From the NCBI RefSeq assembly GCF_932276165.1, contig NC_063983.1, forward strand, positions 2,797,501 to 2,861,500: DNA of 64,000 nucleotides, given 5' to 3'. Position 1 is the first letter of the stretch. Each line of letters begins with the position of its first letter. The notes beneath the pieces are model-generated. The model did not search any database and was not told where the DNA came from. It saw only the letters and a program-made list of their open reading frames with translations. Origin of the DNA: Plutella xylostella. Taxonomy: Eukaryota > Arthropoda > Insecta > Lepidoptera > Plutellidae. Of the stretch, positions 10,103 through 21,219 are shown piece by piece. Position numbers and translations under genes: made by a program.

Positions 10103-10235
10103 TACAGGGTGTTTCAAAGTGGTATAGTAATTGTGTCAGCCCAGCTACCGTACCACCATCGACAGATTTGACAGACCAGCGACGCTGCTTATTGATGTTA
10201 ATTGCTAATCTTCGGTGGTGGTATCCGCACAGCTA
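10103..10235. repeat. Fragment of an unclassified dispersed repeat
   Basis: TACAGGGTGTTTCAAAGTGG at the left is a CAGGGTG-type terminus. It is followed by a stretch containing TTTGACAG and GCGACGCTGC that recurs at 17868-17936 and 60720-60790. The family is not identified. Confidence 0.45.
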
Positions 10236-10341
10236 GTCAATTTCCTTGAAGCTACATCTCTGGTGTAAAAAGGAACCACTTTATATAATGTCCTAATTGC
10301 CTACTCCAGTTCATAGACTCTTATACCTATTTTAATTTAAT

Positions 10342-10456
10342 TATCACTATCTCCACAACACCCAAGGTTAGGTTGAAGAGAATGCTATTAGCATTAAGTT
10401 CGCCTATGTAAATATTTATTATTTTGCAATAAAGAATTTAATAATAACAATAATTT
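10342..10456 (+). repeat. LINE 3' tail fragment, uninterrupted copy
   Basis: CCCAAGGTTAGGTTGAAGAG, GCTATTAGCATTAAGTTCGC and TTTTGCAATAAAGAATTTAA occur in order, ending in an ATAATAAC repeat. This copy shows the unbroken arrangement of the family split at 1990-2283. Confidence 0.6.
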
Positions 10457-12606
10457 CACAGCCCTTTCACCTACCCCTACCTTAATATTTAACACAGATC
10501 AGAAATTAAATAAAGAGCAATAACTTAAAACGGCCCCGCTTCAAAATAATACCTTTCCTAAATCCGTGTACAAACCAACATAACTCATAAGGCTGCTTTC
10601 ACAATACCATAAAGTTAGCCCTAAAGGCCGGTACACATGAGTTAAGGCTGCATTAGGGTACACGATAACGTATATCTAAACGATATACCCACCTCCATTC
10701 CACTGAAATACTTGTAGGTACTAAACAAGATTATAAAACTTTTAGTGCCGCGAATTATAGTACAATTGTACCGGTTTTCAGCGAGATAAGGTAGCCCAGT
10801 CTTTTGTTTTATCAAGTGTCATATCAATAAAGCAAAGTGAGATGTTGTAAAGGTGATTTGTCAATAATTTTGTAGCAATAAATAGGTATAATGCATTATT
10901 GATATTTCATTTTAAACCAGTACAGGCTAATATTTCCCACCGATTATCTTACATACTTACCTAAGATTGCTTTTAAGTATATCTTGGCCAAATTTACTTA
11001 CCTATTTATACAGTACCCTTACAATAAATACCTACATAAACAAATACCATCATAAATATAAACAAATTACGCCATTACTCAATAAAAACAACACAAACTT
11101 GCGCCCGTAAACAATTATCCCTCTCAAAACTGCGCTGTACAGAAAAAACCTGCATTTTCTTCTCCGTATGTTGAATATAATAAGTAGTGCAGACTCTGGA
11201 CGTCAGTACACGTCGAGATGATGACTTCATAATGGAGTCGTAATGGCCTCTCCGAGGCGCGCTCTTCAGGTGTTACGTGTGCCTTAATAGCCGTGTATGA
11301 ATACTGGCTTTTAAGCAGTGAGCTCTTTAAGAAGAAAAGACTTTTTGAATTTTGAATTTTATTTTCTTTTTAAACTGTGAAGTTTACTCGCGGAAACGTG
11401 GTGAATGATGATTGCGTTAGAGGAAAATGTGTTAGAATAGGACAAAAGTACTTTTTAAAATATAGGATGAGTCCTATGAATGCTGTCAAATTAATTAATT
11501 CAAGGCTTTGGGATCTGTTAATCAAACGTCACAGGGCGCATGCTATAATTAACAGAGTATAGTTAGGAACTTCTTGATACAATTATTTTAAATGTATATT
11601 TAAAAGATGGAATTTATAATCCGCCATAATATCTTCACATTTTGGGCTCCAAAGTACAACATTGAAGAGAATTATCATATCAACATCAGATAGAGTATGA
11701 ATAATAATCAAAGTCAATACTATTCTACAAAAAAAAACTTATATCTTCTTACCTTCTTTCACCAGAGTCTTAGGCAGAAAATCTACGAATTCCCGAAAAT
11801 TTCAGTCATCAAAACTAATGGAAGTTTCAGGCACACAAAAGGCGGGTTTAGACTATGTAATGTTTTAATATTCCCATTTCTGACGTGTCATTAGTCCGAT
11901 GTGAATACCGGCCCTAATATGCCACTGGGCCGTTCAGGGGTATAAACGTGCGACAAATGAGGAGGGAACGTATTCTGAAAAAAAAAACTGTGGCTACAAT
12001 ACTGTCGGAAATTGTTATGGTTTTGAAATAAATATTTTTATGTACTTAAATACTTACCTTATCAATTTAGTATGTAGTTATATACCTACCCGACAATAAT
12101 TTCTTAAAATATATACCTAATAAAATTTAAAATAGAATAATATCAATTATATTTCAAGTATCTATCTATATCTATGTATAGTAATATGACTTATATATAA
12201 TATCAATTATATTTTAAGTATTTATGCTGTAGATTAACATATTTTAATGCTCTGGATTTAAATTGATAAGACTGGGTACTTGGTGGATGCAATAAATGAT
12301 TGAGTATTGAGTACTCAATAGGTTTTAGTCTACCGATAAAATTATCGAGAATTCATCTTTCAAAAAATATGAATCTTATTCATATTTTTTTGCTCTTAAA
12401 CATGAACAATTTTCACGTAAACAACTTTCATTCAGAATATTCCTGCTAAAGAAACGGTGATGAATATGATTTAAATAAAAAAAGATATTCATTTTTAAAC
12501 GCGTTAATGCGCGTGGTATAAACGTTAGGTTCCGTTTTTATACAGTTTTAAGCTAGGACTTACGATTGGACCTTAAAAAGGTTATGTGCGGTAATTAATT
12601 ACAATA
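10457..12606. other. No recognisable feature
   Basis: AT-rich sequence. The short frames at 11377-11562 and 11697-11894 have no recognisable domains. No repeat ends could be fixed. Confidence 0.5.
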
Positions 12607-12608
12607 TA

Positions 12609-12830
12609 CAGGGTCTTGTAAAAATGGTATACTAAGCCGAAAGAGGGTGACTTACGGGGTCAATCTGGACAACTTTTTTTCTACATATATTTAAAACGAA
12701 AAAAAATGTTTTGTGATCAAGTGACTTTTAACTATGGAGAAACAATTTTTTATCGCCATTTTCCGAAAGTAAAAATATAGAGGAAAAGGTTTCAGATAGA
12801 CCCCCTGAGTCTTTCCCTTTTTGCACCCTG
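12609..12830. mobile_element. CAGGGTG-family MITE, copy 1
   Basis: The left end is CAGGGTCTTGTAAAAATGGT then ATACTAAGCCGAAAGAGGGTGA. The right end, complemented, is CAGGGTGCAAAAAGGGAAAG. The left flank is TA; the right flank is a degenerate AA. Further members lie at 27981, 30141, 31167 and 51783. No coding capacity. Confidence 0.7.
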
Positions 12831-12842
12831 AATATACACATA

Positions 12843-14492
12843 CAGGGTGTCCCAAAAGTCAACGTCATCCCTGAAAGGGCTGATAGGTCAGCTCACGAGA
12901 GGCCAGAATATCAGAATATGACCTTAGTAAAAACTCGATAATTTTCGAGATATTGACACTTTTATAAATTTGCTGAAAATCGACACCTTGGATCAGTTTT
13001 TTGCGTGCCGCCGGTACAAAAATCCATATTGTTAGAATTTGTTTGGTGTTGCATCACCCTGTATAGCCCTGCTATTGATCGCAGTAAAAAAAAATATCGA
13101 GTAATGCTGTATGTTTAAAAAAAACACGGTTTTCAAAGTCATAAAAGGTAATCGTATTTTTTTATAAACAACTTTGACTCTACATACTGTAAAAAAAATA
13201 TACCACGCAAACCTGGCACCTTATTTGAAAAGATTGCTCATTTAATGCAGTTTCCATAATGGTATGAAACGTTCCTATTGTTTCAATTAACAAAAAAGTT
13301 ATTGCTATTTTAGTACAAAACGACCTCGATGTAAAATTGTTTAAAGGAAATTTATCTGACTGAATTTATTAAGGGTAAGTCATGTTGGAATGAGTAAAAG
13401 TAAAATAGGTGGTGTGGCCGGGAGTGGGAAAAGAGACAACGTTGTAACAGAATTAAAAAAACGCATTTTGAGTATCTTTCTCGAAAAAAGTGGACTATAG
13501 CAACTCCACATTCCCCATAAATGTAGCGCATGGTAACGTACATTCCTGAGTAGTGCTAATGTGTGATATTGTACAAGTAAAACGCTTACACATGTACATT
13601 GTACACCCACAGTATCCAAAAAAGGGACAGATCAGTTTGTCATTAACATTACCTTTAATTACTTGTTATTTATTTTAAAGTTATTGTTAAACAAAACCAA
13701 ACTCTCAAAATGATGATTATGACCATTAATGAGTATTATTTTTTGCTGATTATGTACTAAATATAATAATGTGGTGTTATAATTTTGAGAAATAAAAATA
13801 AAAGTCAATAAATTTAGTTTTTTTTAAATAAGGTGTAAAAAACGCAAAATATGTTTTATAAGAGTTTGGTAAGTTTTTTCTTAGCTATTTTTGCGTCATC
13901 TATGTTGCCACGGCTGACCCCACCACCTATTTTACTTTTACTCATTCCAACATGACTTACCCTTAATAAATTCAGTCAGATAAATTTCCTTCAAACAATT
14001 TTACATCGAGGTCGTTTTGTACTAAAATAGCAATAACTTTTTTGTTAATTGAAACAATAGCAACGTTTCATACCATTTTGGAAACTGCATTAAATGAGCA
14101 ATCTTTTCAATTAAGGTGCCAGGTTTGCGTGGTATATTTTTTTTACAGTATGTAGAGTCAAAGTTGTTTATAAAAAAATACGATTACCTTTTATGACTTT
14201 GAAAACCGTGTTTTTTTTAAACATACAGCATTACTCGATATTTTTTTTTACTGCGATCAATAGCAGGGCTATACAGGGTGATGCAACACCAAACAAATTC
14301 TAACAATATGGATTTTTGTACCGGCGGCACGCAAAAAACTGATCCAAGGTGTCGATTTTTAGCAAATTTATAAAAGTGTCAATATCTCGAAAATTATCGA
14401 GTTTTTACCAAGGTCATATTCTGATATTCTGGCCTCTCATGAGCTGACCTATCAGCCCTTTAAGGGATGACGTTGACTTTTGGGACACCCTG
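12843..14492. mobile_element. 1.65-kb element made of two ~575-bp inverted arms
   Basis: The left arm (12843 to about 13416) is repeated almost exactly, inverted, as the right arm (about 13917-14492), leaving a spacer of about 500 bp. The outer ends are CAGGGTGTCCCAAAAGTCAA and complement, flanked by TA (12841-12842 and 14493-14494). A second CACCCTGTA/TACAGGGTG boundary lies inside each arm (13055-13063 and 14272-14280), as if a 220-bp element with CAGGGTG ends forms the outer part of each arm. No transposase frame is visible. It resembles foldback-type elements; the superfamily is unassigned. Confidence 0.85.
13417..13916. other. Spacer of the giant inverted repeat
   Basis: Unique sequence between the two arms. 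Short minus-strand frames of 63-79 codons (13352-13619) have no recognisable motif and partly run into the arm, so no gene is called. Confidence 0.5.
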
Positions 14493-14496
14493 TATA

Positions 14497-15186
14497 TTGA
14501 CAGAGATTCTTTACGGCTGAAAAATGATTCATAAAGAAGAATGGCCATTTTTCTATGGAGCCATGACCCGCCAGAGCAGCCATTGATGAAAAATATACTG
14601 ATGTGTAGCCCATGACTACAGTATATCCTGGTGTAAACTTTATTATTTTGAGGCATGGGAGAACGAAGATATAGGTGCTGAAAGATCAAATCAAGGCTTA
14701 ATTATTTGTACTGTACTAGACTAGATGTTACCCTCAAGCTAAGTATTTTTTTTAAAGTTGTTTAGATTTTTAAAAATATTTTTCTCTCATTCAGAACACT
14801 TTAAAAATAGGTTTGGTTAGTGGCTGCAAAGCGGGTCAGATTTGGCCATTCTCTTTTAATTTCCAATTTTAATTTAGTGGGTTCACTAACGAGGTCCCAG
14901 TGTGTAACCGCCTCCTTATTTGCGTGGAAGGGCTCGTGTGCTCAAGTATAATGTTATTTGTGCATTTTCCAGTTAATGCAGGGAACGTGTCCGCTTCTGC
15001 GGGTTTCAGTGCGACTGAATAAATAGGTTGTGGTTACATTCAATGTGTGCATTCATTGCTGAATTATGAATTTTAATTATAATTACAGGCTGAGTTTTTA
15101 TTTTTATCACTTACATTTTCGTTCGCAGGTGCAATGCATCTGATTTTTTTTAAACTTCCCAATATGACCAGTACCCGGCCGATACA
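14497..15186. other. No recognisable feature
   Basis: Flank of the inverted-repeat element; AT-rich with a moderately GC-rich patch near 14880-15000. Nothing supportable. Confidence 0.5.
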
Positions 15187-15299
15187 CGGGTTCGTTATCG
15201 ACGGAGATAAACATGTTTAATGCGCGTTTCACCAATCACAGTGCGTTAGTATGCTGAAACGCGATATAGTGACGTTTATCTACGTCGATAACGAACCCG
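15187..15299. mobile_element. MITE, intact 113-bp copy
   Basis: The terminal inverted repeats are CGGGTTCGTTATCGACG at 15187 and its complement ending at 15299. The centre includes CCAATCACAGTGCG. It is the uninterrupted relative of the MITE at 8559-8941. Confidence 0.7.
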
Positions 15300-16650
15300 G
15301 CGGCAGATGAAATCACGCAAAATAGAAGCTGTTCTTTATCGGTTCGTTAATGCTAACTTTGCAACAGAAACAAGTTTCAACATCAAAAGAGGGCAACAAT
15401 TTTCTTTTTCTTTTATTACCCGTTGCAAGGTTAGTATTGTTGGAGTCTAAAGTTTTACTTATTTACCTAATCATTCGATGTATTTCTAAAAAGTGAACAT
15501 GAGCATGGGCAATTGGGCATAGGCCTCTTTCTTTGTAAAGTATAAATAAATATAAAAGAATATGAGAGGAAAATAATTGGTAACGCCATAAACTCAAATC
15601 GCAAATTAAATACAAACATACTCGGGAACCTCTAAACTTATCCTCCATACATTCCCAACACATCCTTCAGTGACAAAATCCCATACATTACCCATTGTCG
15701 CGCGCTTCATAACTTCGACGCGGTGGTCTTAATACACCCCCTAAACATCAACCCGAGCCTCGCACAACTATAGAATAAATAAAACTAATGTTACCAACTC
15801 GTGCCACACTGAAACACCTTGCTTTTCCACTATTTCATCCATATAAGTCCTTATTGCCAACACTTAAGACTTAAGCTCCCGCGCCAAAACCGCAAATATA
15901 AATTGCACGCAATTCTGTATGTGTATTTATTGCAAACATCATTCTTCAGTCGCCGTGACACTTATAGCTGTGCAATAAGGATAGTTTTACTTTGCTAAAT
16001 AGATTAAAATGGCCACGTAATGTGCACACCAGTCACAATCAGATGACTGGACAATGCTGGATAAAGATGGCGTGGATACTCCATATTTTATTATATGAAA
16101 GGTAAACGTATTTATTTATATTTTAGCGGGTACTATGTGACAAAATATGTTATTGTCGTTATCTACGATCGTATTGTTTGCAGCATTGATAGCAATATTA
16201 CCTGCATCTTCTTAGATAGTAATGGTCGAGAGTGGATCTCTGAAAATATTACTATAAAGGTAATCATCCTCCTTTCAGCATCGTACGTAACGGACACATC
16301 GCATTCGGTATTCTTTGTATAGAAATTCACACATTGCGTCCACTTCATCGGCATTGCCGACGCCGTTTGTCCATACATTTTTGAAAATCCGTTTGGTGGT
16401 TAAAGGTGCAGTCTGACATAGAGTCCTAAAACAGAAACAAGGGCCAACACCAAAAATAGTTTATTAGGGCAATACATAATTATTTATTCTTTGTGATTTC
16501 TGACACGGACGTGATACGTTTTTATTAATTTAGGGATCCCCTGTAGCAAAGCTATGCTGGACTTCTAGGATCCCTTATAAGTTGTGAGAATATCTTCTTA
16601 CTTTGTCGAGCAATGCTGGTTGTTATATGAAAATCATACTGTGTGTTATT
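15300..16650. other. No recognisable feature
   Basis: AT-rich DNA without supportable gene or repeat ends. The overlapping opposite-strand frames at 16095-16378 are not credible genes. Confidence 0.5.
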
Positions 16651-16654
16651 TCGA

Positions 16655-16813
16655 TAATTATGTACAATAATAATATTATATGTGGGGACATCTCTCATAG
16701 AACCTGTAATATCTGTATTGGACAGCTGATATATCTGCCCGGGCCGGGAATCGAGCCCAGGACCTTCGCGCAGCAGTCAGGGTCGCTAACCACTACACCA
16801 TTCGGTTGTCGTA
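16655..16813 (-). mobile_element. tRNA-derived SINE, minus strand
   Basis: Read on the minus strand, the element starts with a tRNA-like head: GAATGGTGTAGTGGTTAGCG as box A region and GGCTCGATTCCC as box B. The body runs through CAGCTGTCC to GAGATGTCCCCACATATAAT. The same family, more degraded, lies at 36195-36318 and 42662-42775. It abuts a Helitron on the right. Confidence 0.75.
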
Positions 16814-16814
16814 A

Positions 16815-16958
16815 TCCTACTTCCTACTAATATTATGAAGGCAAAAGTTTGTGAGTATGTGTGTGTGTGTGTGAATTTGGAGTAACACATAGGTTATCGC
16901 GGAATTTCCACGGGAAAACTTTTAAGGCGAAGTTCACTTCGCTCACAGAAACAGCTAG
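16815..16958 (+). mobile_element. Short non-autonomous Helitron, copy 1
   Basis: It begins TCCTAC after an A (16814) and ends CTAG before a T (16959), the A|T insertion rule and TC...CTRR ends of Helitrons. The 5' end ACTAATATTATGAAGGCAAA and the 3' CACGGGAAAACTTTTAAGGC match the copies at 27085 and 44933. Near the 5' end TCCTACT is partly duplicated. A (GT)n run lies at about 16856-16873. Confidence 0.8.
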
Positions 16959-16959
16959 T

Positions 16960-17480
16960 AATGAATAAGCGACATATTATTAGCAAAAGCCGCATCTGTC
17001 CCACTCCCTGTGCCGAGCCCGCGCTACTGATAAATTGGCACAAGAGCGCGCACATTACAATTAGGCCATATCTGGCCTCACATAAATAAGGGCGACATTA
17101 AATAATAACAGATTCTGGCGTTCCGCTGTTTATTTAAACTTTCCGTGCCCTATTCTGAATCCAAGGTGATGCAGATCTTAGCGGAACTGAAGCTGAACTT
17201 TATACTTTTAGCTAAAGACCGACGAAGAGTACTTTTGCCTATAACCTTAAGTGACCCCCCAAAAACATGGATACTGATGGTTGGACTAGTCCGCAGAGTT
17301 AAACTCCCTCAGCTGGCAAATGGAACGAGTGATTCGTAAGAGAACTCGGACTTAGTTTTTAAAATCTGCAAGCTGAAGTGGCTGTGGGACGGTCATATAT
17401 ACTGAAGAACCGTTAATGTTAGTTGTATAAGCTGCTGGTGTTCCAGTTGAAATAAATAAATAAATAAAGAACCCATGTCC
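16960..17480. other. No recognisable feature
   Basis: No supportable feature. The 64-codon frame at 17145 has no domain. Confidence 0.5.
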
Positions 17481-17484
17481 AGTG

Positions 17485-17690
17485 TGGTGAACAGACAAAC
17501 GTAACGTGGGACGCCCTCCGGCTAGCTGTACCAACGACCTTAGACAGGCGACACCTAGGTGTCCGCTCGAGGCTGCCTGGATAAGGAAGAACGAGAACAG
17601 AGCGTTATTTTATTTTATTTGTTGTGGTGCACCTTGAAATACCTTTTTCCAGCAGTGGAAAATTACGGGCTGATGATGATGACTGTATGG
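17485..17690 (+). pseudogene. LINE reverse-transcriptase C-terminal relic
   Basis: The translation on the plus strand gives VGRPPASCTNDLRQATPRCP, later AAWIRKNENRAL, a broken segment, and QQWKITG followed by consecutive TGA codons. This matches the shape of the C terminus of lepidopteran non-LTR retrotransposon polyproteins (GRPP...W..DL...WM..A.DR..W, then QQW and a (TGATGA)n tail). It is 5' truncated and frameshifted. Confidence 0.65.
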
Positions 17691-17699
17691 TGTTTTAGA

Positions 17700-17830
17700 C
17701 AGCTGGTAAGTAGCGGCTGGATGAAGAAGTCCGAGGATAAAGTATGTTGCTTGCAATTGAAACCAATTTAGGCACTTTGGGACGACTGGATGAACAAATT
17801 ACAGAACTGTGGGGTAACCACCATCGAACC
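17700..17830 (+). pseudogene. Second LINE C-terminal scrap
   Basis: Just after the preceding LINE end, the segment encodes SSGWMKKSEDKVCC and, after a frame change, LWDDWMNKLQNCG. The WM-K-EDK pattern resembles the same LINE C-terminal region, so this may be a second fragment or a duplication. Confidence 0.35.
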
Positions 17831-17867
17831 TTAACAATTAACAGTCCTTAAGCCGCGTTGCTCGCTT

Positions 17868-17936
17868 GTAAAATCTGCCGTAACTTGTAAGGATCTGACA
17901 GAAGTTTGACAGGCAAGCGATGCTGCATATGGATAT
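17868..17936. repeat. Fragment of unclassified repeat
   Basis: ACTTGTAAGGATCTGACAG and TTTGACAGGCAAGCGATGCT resemble sequences at 10150-10200 and 60720-60790. The family is not known. Confidence 0.4.
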
Positions 17937-18300
17937 GGTAGCTGTTCAGAATAAGGCAACCGCCAGTTATAATCATAATGGTATCGCTACGAATGTAAAT
18001 GCGGTTTACAAAAACCTGTGGTTAATGTATACATAAGTACCTGTATTATTGTATATAAGTATTATATTGATATATCTATGGTGATTTGACTCGAAGTAAA
18101 ATATGTCCTATGTGTATTACCCAAGCTGCAACGAATTCCTTTTAAGTATAAGTAATTATATTTTTTTAAGTATACGTAGTTTTTTTAATATACCTACTAC
18201 CTATGTGAGTAACATTAAATTCAAAAGTATTTTAATAAGGCAATAGACATTTTGAGTCAGCAAGTATGAAAACAAGGATAGTGGTAAAAAATCTGACATT

Positions 18301-18441
18301 TAGGCCCTGTTTCACAATGGCTGGGTAGTGGCTACCTGTGAGATAAAATATGCTGTCACACTCTGAAATTATTTTTTAGACAGTGACAGCATTTATTTTA
18401 TCTCACACGTTGCTACTAACCATACATTGTAAAACAACCTA
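18301..18441. mobile_element. Hairpin MITE (about 141 bp)
   Basis: The two halves are imperfect inverted copies over about 60 bp: AGGCCCTGTTTCACAATGG with GTGAGATAAAATATGCTGTC on the left, and the complements (ATTTTATCTCACAC, ACATTGTAAAACAACCT) on the right. Almost the whole element could fold into one hairpin. It is non-coding. Confidence 0.7.
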
Positions 18442-19499
18442 AGTCTTCTAATTAATATTCAAAGTTATTTGTTGTCGTTTCTTTTGCACTTAAACGCCAT
18501 CTTGTTCGTATATTGTAAATCTAAGACCATAACAATACAAGTACTTAACACACAACTTGAGACCACACATTCCCACACACACACACGTGTTAATATCATA
18601 CCCTCCATATCGTTACCATATCTAACCGACAGTGCCGTTACGAACAATCCCAGCAGATACGGTCAGCATTACCGCGTATGGAGGTAGCGTCAGCAAAAGA
18701 GGCCTAAAAGGTACCGCGTCCGATAGAGAGTACGCAAATAACTCGCTAGAACAGATTAGACAACCTGACCCCGATAGTGTACCGACAGCAACGAAAGCTT
18801 GGGGTGTAGAGTTTCTGTTGTAAATAGGGTAAACTGCTTGTTTTGTCAAAAGTTGAGGTGTTAAATTAGCGTAGGCTTAGTTTGCCAGTTTAGTGGATGT
18901 AAGTAGCAAATAACGTAGGCACAGTTCTTCATTTGAGTAAATGGACCTAAGCAAGAACTTAGCAGTCAATCGCCGTGCGTTATTGCGCACTTAACTTGTG
19001 TTTATCTTGACATTCTCAGGTGAGCAACTGGGCATTACTCTACAATAATGCGCAAGAGCAAACCCAGAACTGTTACATAATTTACAACGTCCATATTAAA
19101 TATCAGCAGTTTCTCATCAAGATTATGCACAGTTAGCATTTCAAACTCGTTAACCCTTCGAACGTGTGTGTTTGGCGCGAGCGGTTAATGAACAATTCAT
19201 GTAAGGCTGATCTAATAGGTTGAGCGGTTAAGTGGTGGCGTGGATATCTAAATCAATAATGTGCAATGTCGTATGGTAATCAGATGAATGAGGGAGCGAT
19301 AGCGGAGGATAGAGATAGAGAGAGAGACATGGCTGTAGTAAGAAATAGTAGGAGTTGTTGATGTTTTGAGGGTTAATTTAGAAGTGTGAAGTTTCATGTC
19401 GATGATTATTGAAGTAGTCGAGGCGGAGTCGCAGCGGGGTTGCGGTGAAGTCAAGTCTCGGGTGAGATGCAGGCGAGGTGAGAACTTCACATTGAAATA
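18442..19499. other. No recognisable feature
   Basis: Opposite-strand frames overlap at 18465-18849 and 19248-19520, but none has a recognisable domain. A purine-rich GAGATAGAGAG run lies near 19311-19328. Confidence 0.5.
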
Positions 19500-19523
19500 A
19501 GACATAATCCCTTTTATCATTAA

Positions 19524-20503
19524 CCCTTAATTCACTTCCTGAGTCCCTGGGACTCACATCAAAATTTCAAAATTCAATAATTGTAACGTTTCAGCGGCTA
19601 GTTTCCCCCCCGTCTCAGTACCTTCCTGAAGGGTCACGGGCTCCGCGGTGGCGAGAGGACGTGCACCGGCGATGCGTATTTAGTGAGTTATTGCGTCGAG
19701 TGAGTCCCACGGACTCATACAAGTGAATTATGCTATATTTATTTTTATTTAATACAATTTTCGAATGTTGCTTATTTGTCGTTATTATTGATATAAATCA
19801 TATTTTTTATATGCTTATAAGATATATTTTTATGGATTGGCAAAATTAATCGAAAACAAGTTAATATTAATGAATCTAAGGACACGCCTGCACAGAACTC
19901 GTCTGCCACACAAAGTTCGCTGCTCGATTTCATCTATCATGAAAAAAGACATTCCTGAAGATGCAAGCCACCCTGAAACTGAAGACATGTTATGAAAAAA
20001 AATACTGCTGTCTGTTCTATTACAAAAAGAGAACATAAACTGCATTTCTATGTACCAAATGTATAAAACCCATATGTTTGGCCTGCTCAAAAAAGGTATG
20101 CTGACGTTGCCTGTAAGCAGTGGCAAAACCCATTGCACGTTTTTTATTTTTGTATTAGAGCATACATTTTTGTTTTTTATTTTTGGTTTGTATGTCTTAA
20201 AGAGTCAAAAAAACGTAAAAACATATATTTGTTACGAATATTTGATATTTTTGTAGAGGTTTTAAAATACCTCTGTTTTTTTAGACTCATAAAATTCGTT
20301 TCTTTAATTTTGGAGAGGATCTCAGAAGTCTGTCCAGTTTCGTTACTTTTTTCTAGTGCATTAATAAGTACTGAATAACATTATTACATATTTTTTTGAA
20401 AAAAATATGTTTTATTTGGGTAACCCGCGCTTACAAAATATATGAGTCCCAGGGACTCATACAAGTGAATTACGTTAGTAAATTTCACGAAGTGAATTAA
20501 GGG
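19524..20503 (+). mobile_element. piggyBac deletion derivative (980 bp) in a TTAA site
   Basis: The ends are CCCTTAATTCACTTC (19524-19538) and its complement GAAGTGAATTAAGGG (20489-20503), each flanked by TTAA (19520-19523 and 20504-20507), the target duplication of piggyBac. The motif GAGTCCCnGGGACTCA lies next to both ends (19540-19556, 20443-20458) and again at about 19700, as subterminal repeats. Only a decayed C-terminal transposase scrap remains. Confidence 0.9.
19990..20120 (+). pseudogene. piggyBac transposase C-terminal cysteine-rich relic
   Basis: One plus-strand frame reads KYCCLFYYKKRT, a stop, then FLCTKCIKPICLACSKKVC, a stop, then RCL. The spacing of cysteines (CxxC...CxxC...C.RC) fits the C-terminal cysteine-rich domain of piggyBac-family transposases, the part that binds the transposon ends. 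Its position near the right end and its orientation fit. At least two stops break it. Confidence 0.5.
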
Positions 20504-20507
20504 TTAA

Positions 20508-20570
20508 GTCCACCTTTTGTACACTTATGTTTTATTTGTGCAATAAAGTATTAAATAAATAAACAATCCC
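20508..20570 (+). repeat. LINE 3' tail, right part, interrupted by piggyBac
   Basis: GTCCACCTTTTGTACACTTA is followed by TTTGTGCAATAAAGTATTAA and AAATAAATAAA. The left part, ending TTTTATCATTAA, lies just before the piggyBac at about 19500-19523. The opposite-strand copy at 20911-20998 shows the two parts are contiguous in the family. Confidence 0.65.
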
Positions 20571-20910
20571 TGCTACTTAAAGTCGATGACGCCCGCCTCG
20601 ACTCTAGCAGTAGATTGAGCATGATTATACACAGACACACATCCAACTATAGTATGACACTGTTTTTTTCTACAGTGAGTTAAAAGTAAAAGTTAACACA
20701 ACAGCTCCATATTTATACCGACACCCGCAGCAACCACCACTAAATATAAACGCCAACTGTGAAATAGTTTCACTGGAAATTATTATGATTACCGAGAGTG
20801 GCCCAGGCGTAGATACGACCAGCTAATTGGTAAGCCTGATCCAACGATATGTGTAGGTTTCAATAAAGTGAGCTTAGATTCTCACGTCGCAAACACAGTT
20901 GTGCGACCAT
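20571..20910. other. No recognisable feature
   Basis: Spacer between two LINE tails in opposite orientation. Nothing supportable. Confidence 0.45.
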
Positions 20911-20998
20911 TATTTATTTATTTATTTAATACTTTATTGCACAAATATGAGATATAAGTGTTCAAAAGGTGGACTAAATGCTAAAAGCATTATGTAAC
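20911..20998 (-). repeat. LINE 3' tail, minus strand, uninterrupted
   Basis: The complement reads ATAATGCTTTTAGCATTTAG, TCCACCTTTTGAACACTTAT, TTTGTGCAATAAAGTATTAA and then (AAAT)n. It matches, across the join, the two halves split by the piggyBac 400 bp to the left. Confidence 0.7.
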
Positions 20999-21052
20999 CT
21001 TATGTAATTTAGATTGTCCAATTCTAAAAATATATTTTAACTAAGACTACTC

Positions 21053-21217
21053 CACTCACGGGCGATGAAAAAGTTCCACTCACAAAATGCCGACACTAAA
21101 CGACCCAAAATATTGTTATAATAAAATATTATTTTTATTCGGTAATATCCTGATACTGAGTGTTAAATGTACTTTAATGTTGCATAAGGCGTAATTAAGC
21201 TAGCCTTTTCCGTTTTG
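21053..21217. mobile_element. Tc1-like MITE relic (CACTCnCG...AATGAAAAAGTTCC family)
   Basis: CACTCACGGGCGATGAAAAA opens the copy, then CACAAAATGCCGACACTAA; near the other end lies AATTAAGCTAGCCTTTTCCG. Relatives: 9683, 33641, 36710, 42856 and 54561. The outer bases resemble the Tc1 TIR at 3715. Confidence 0.55.
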
Positions 21218-21219
21218 GA

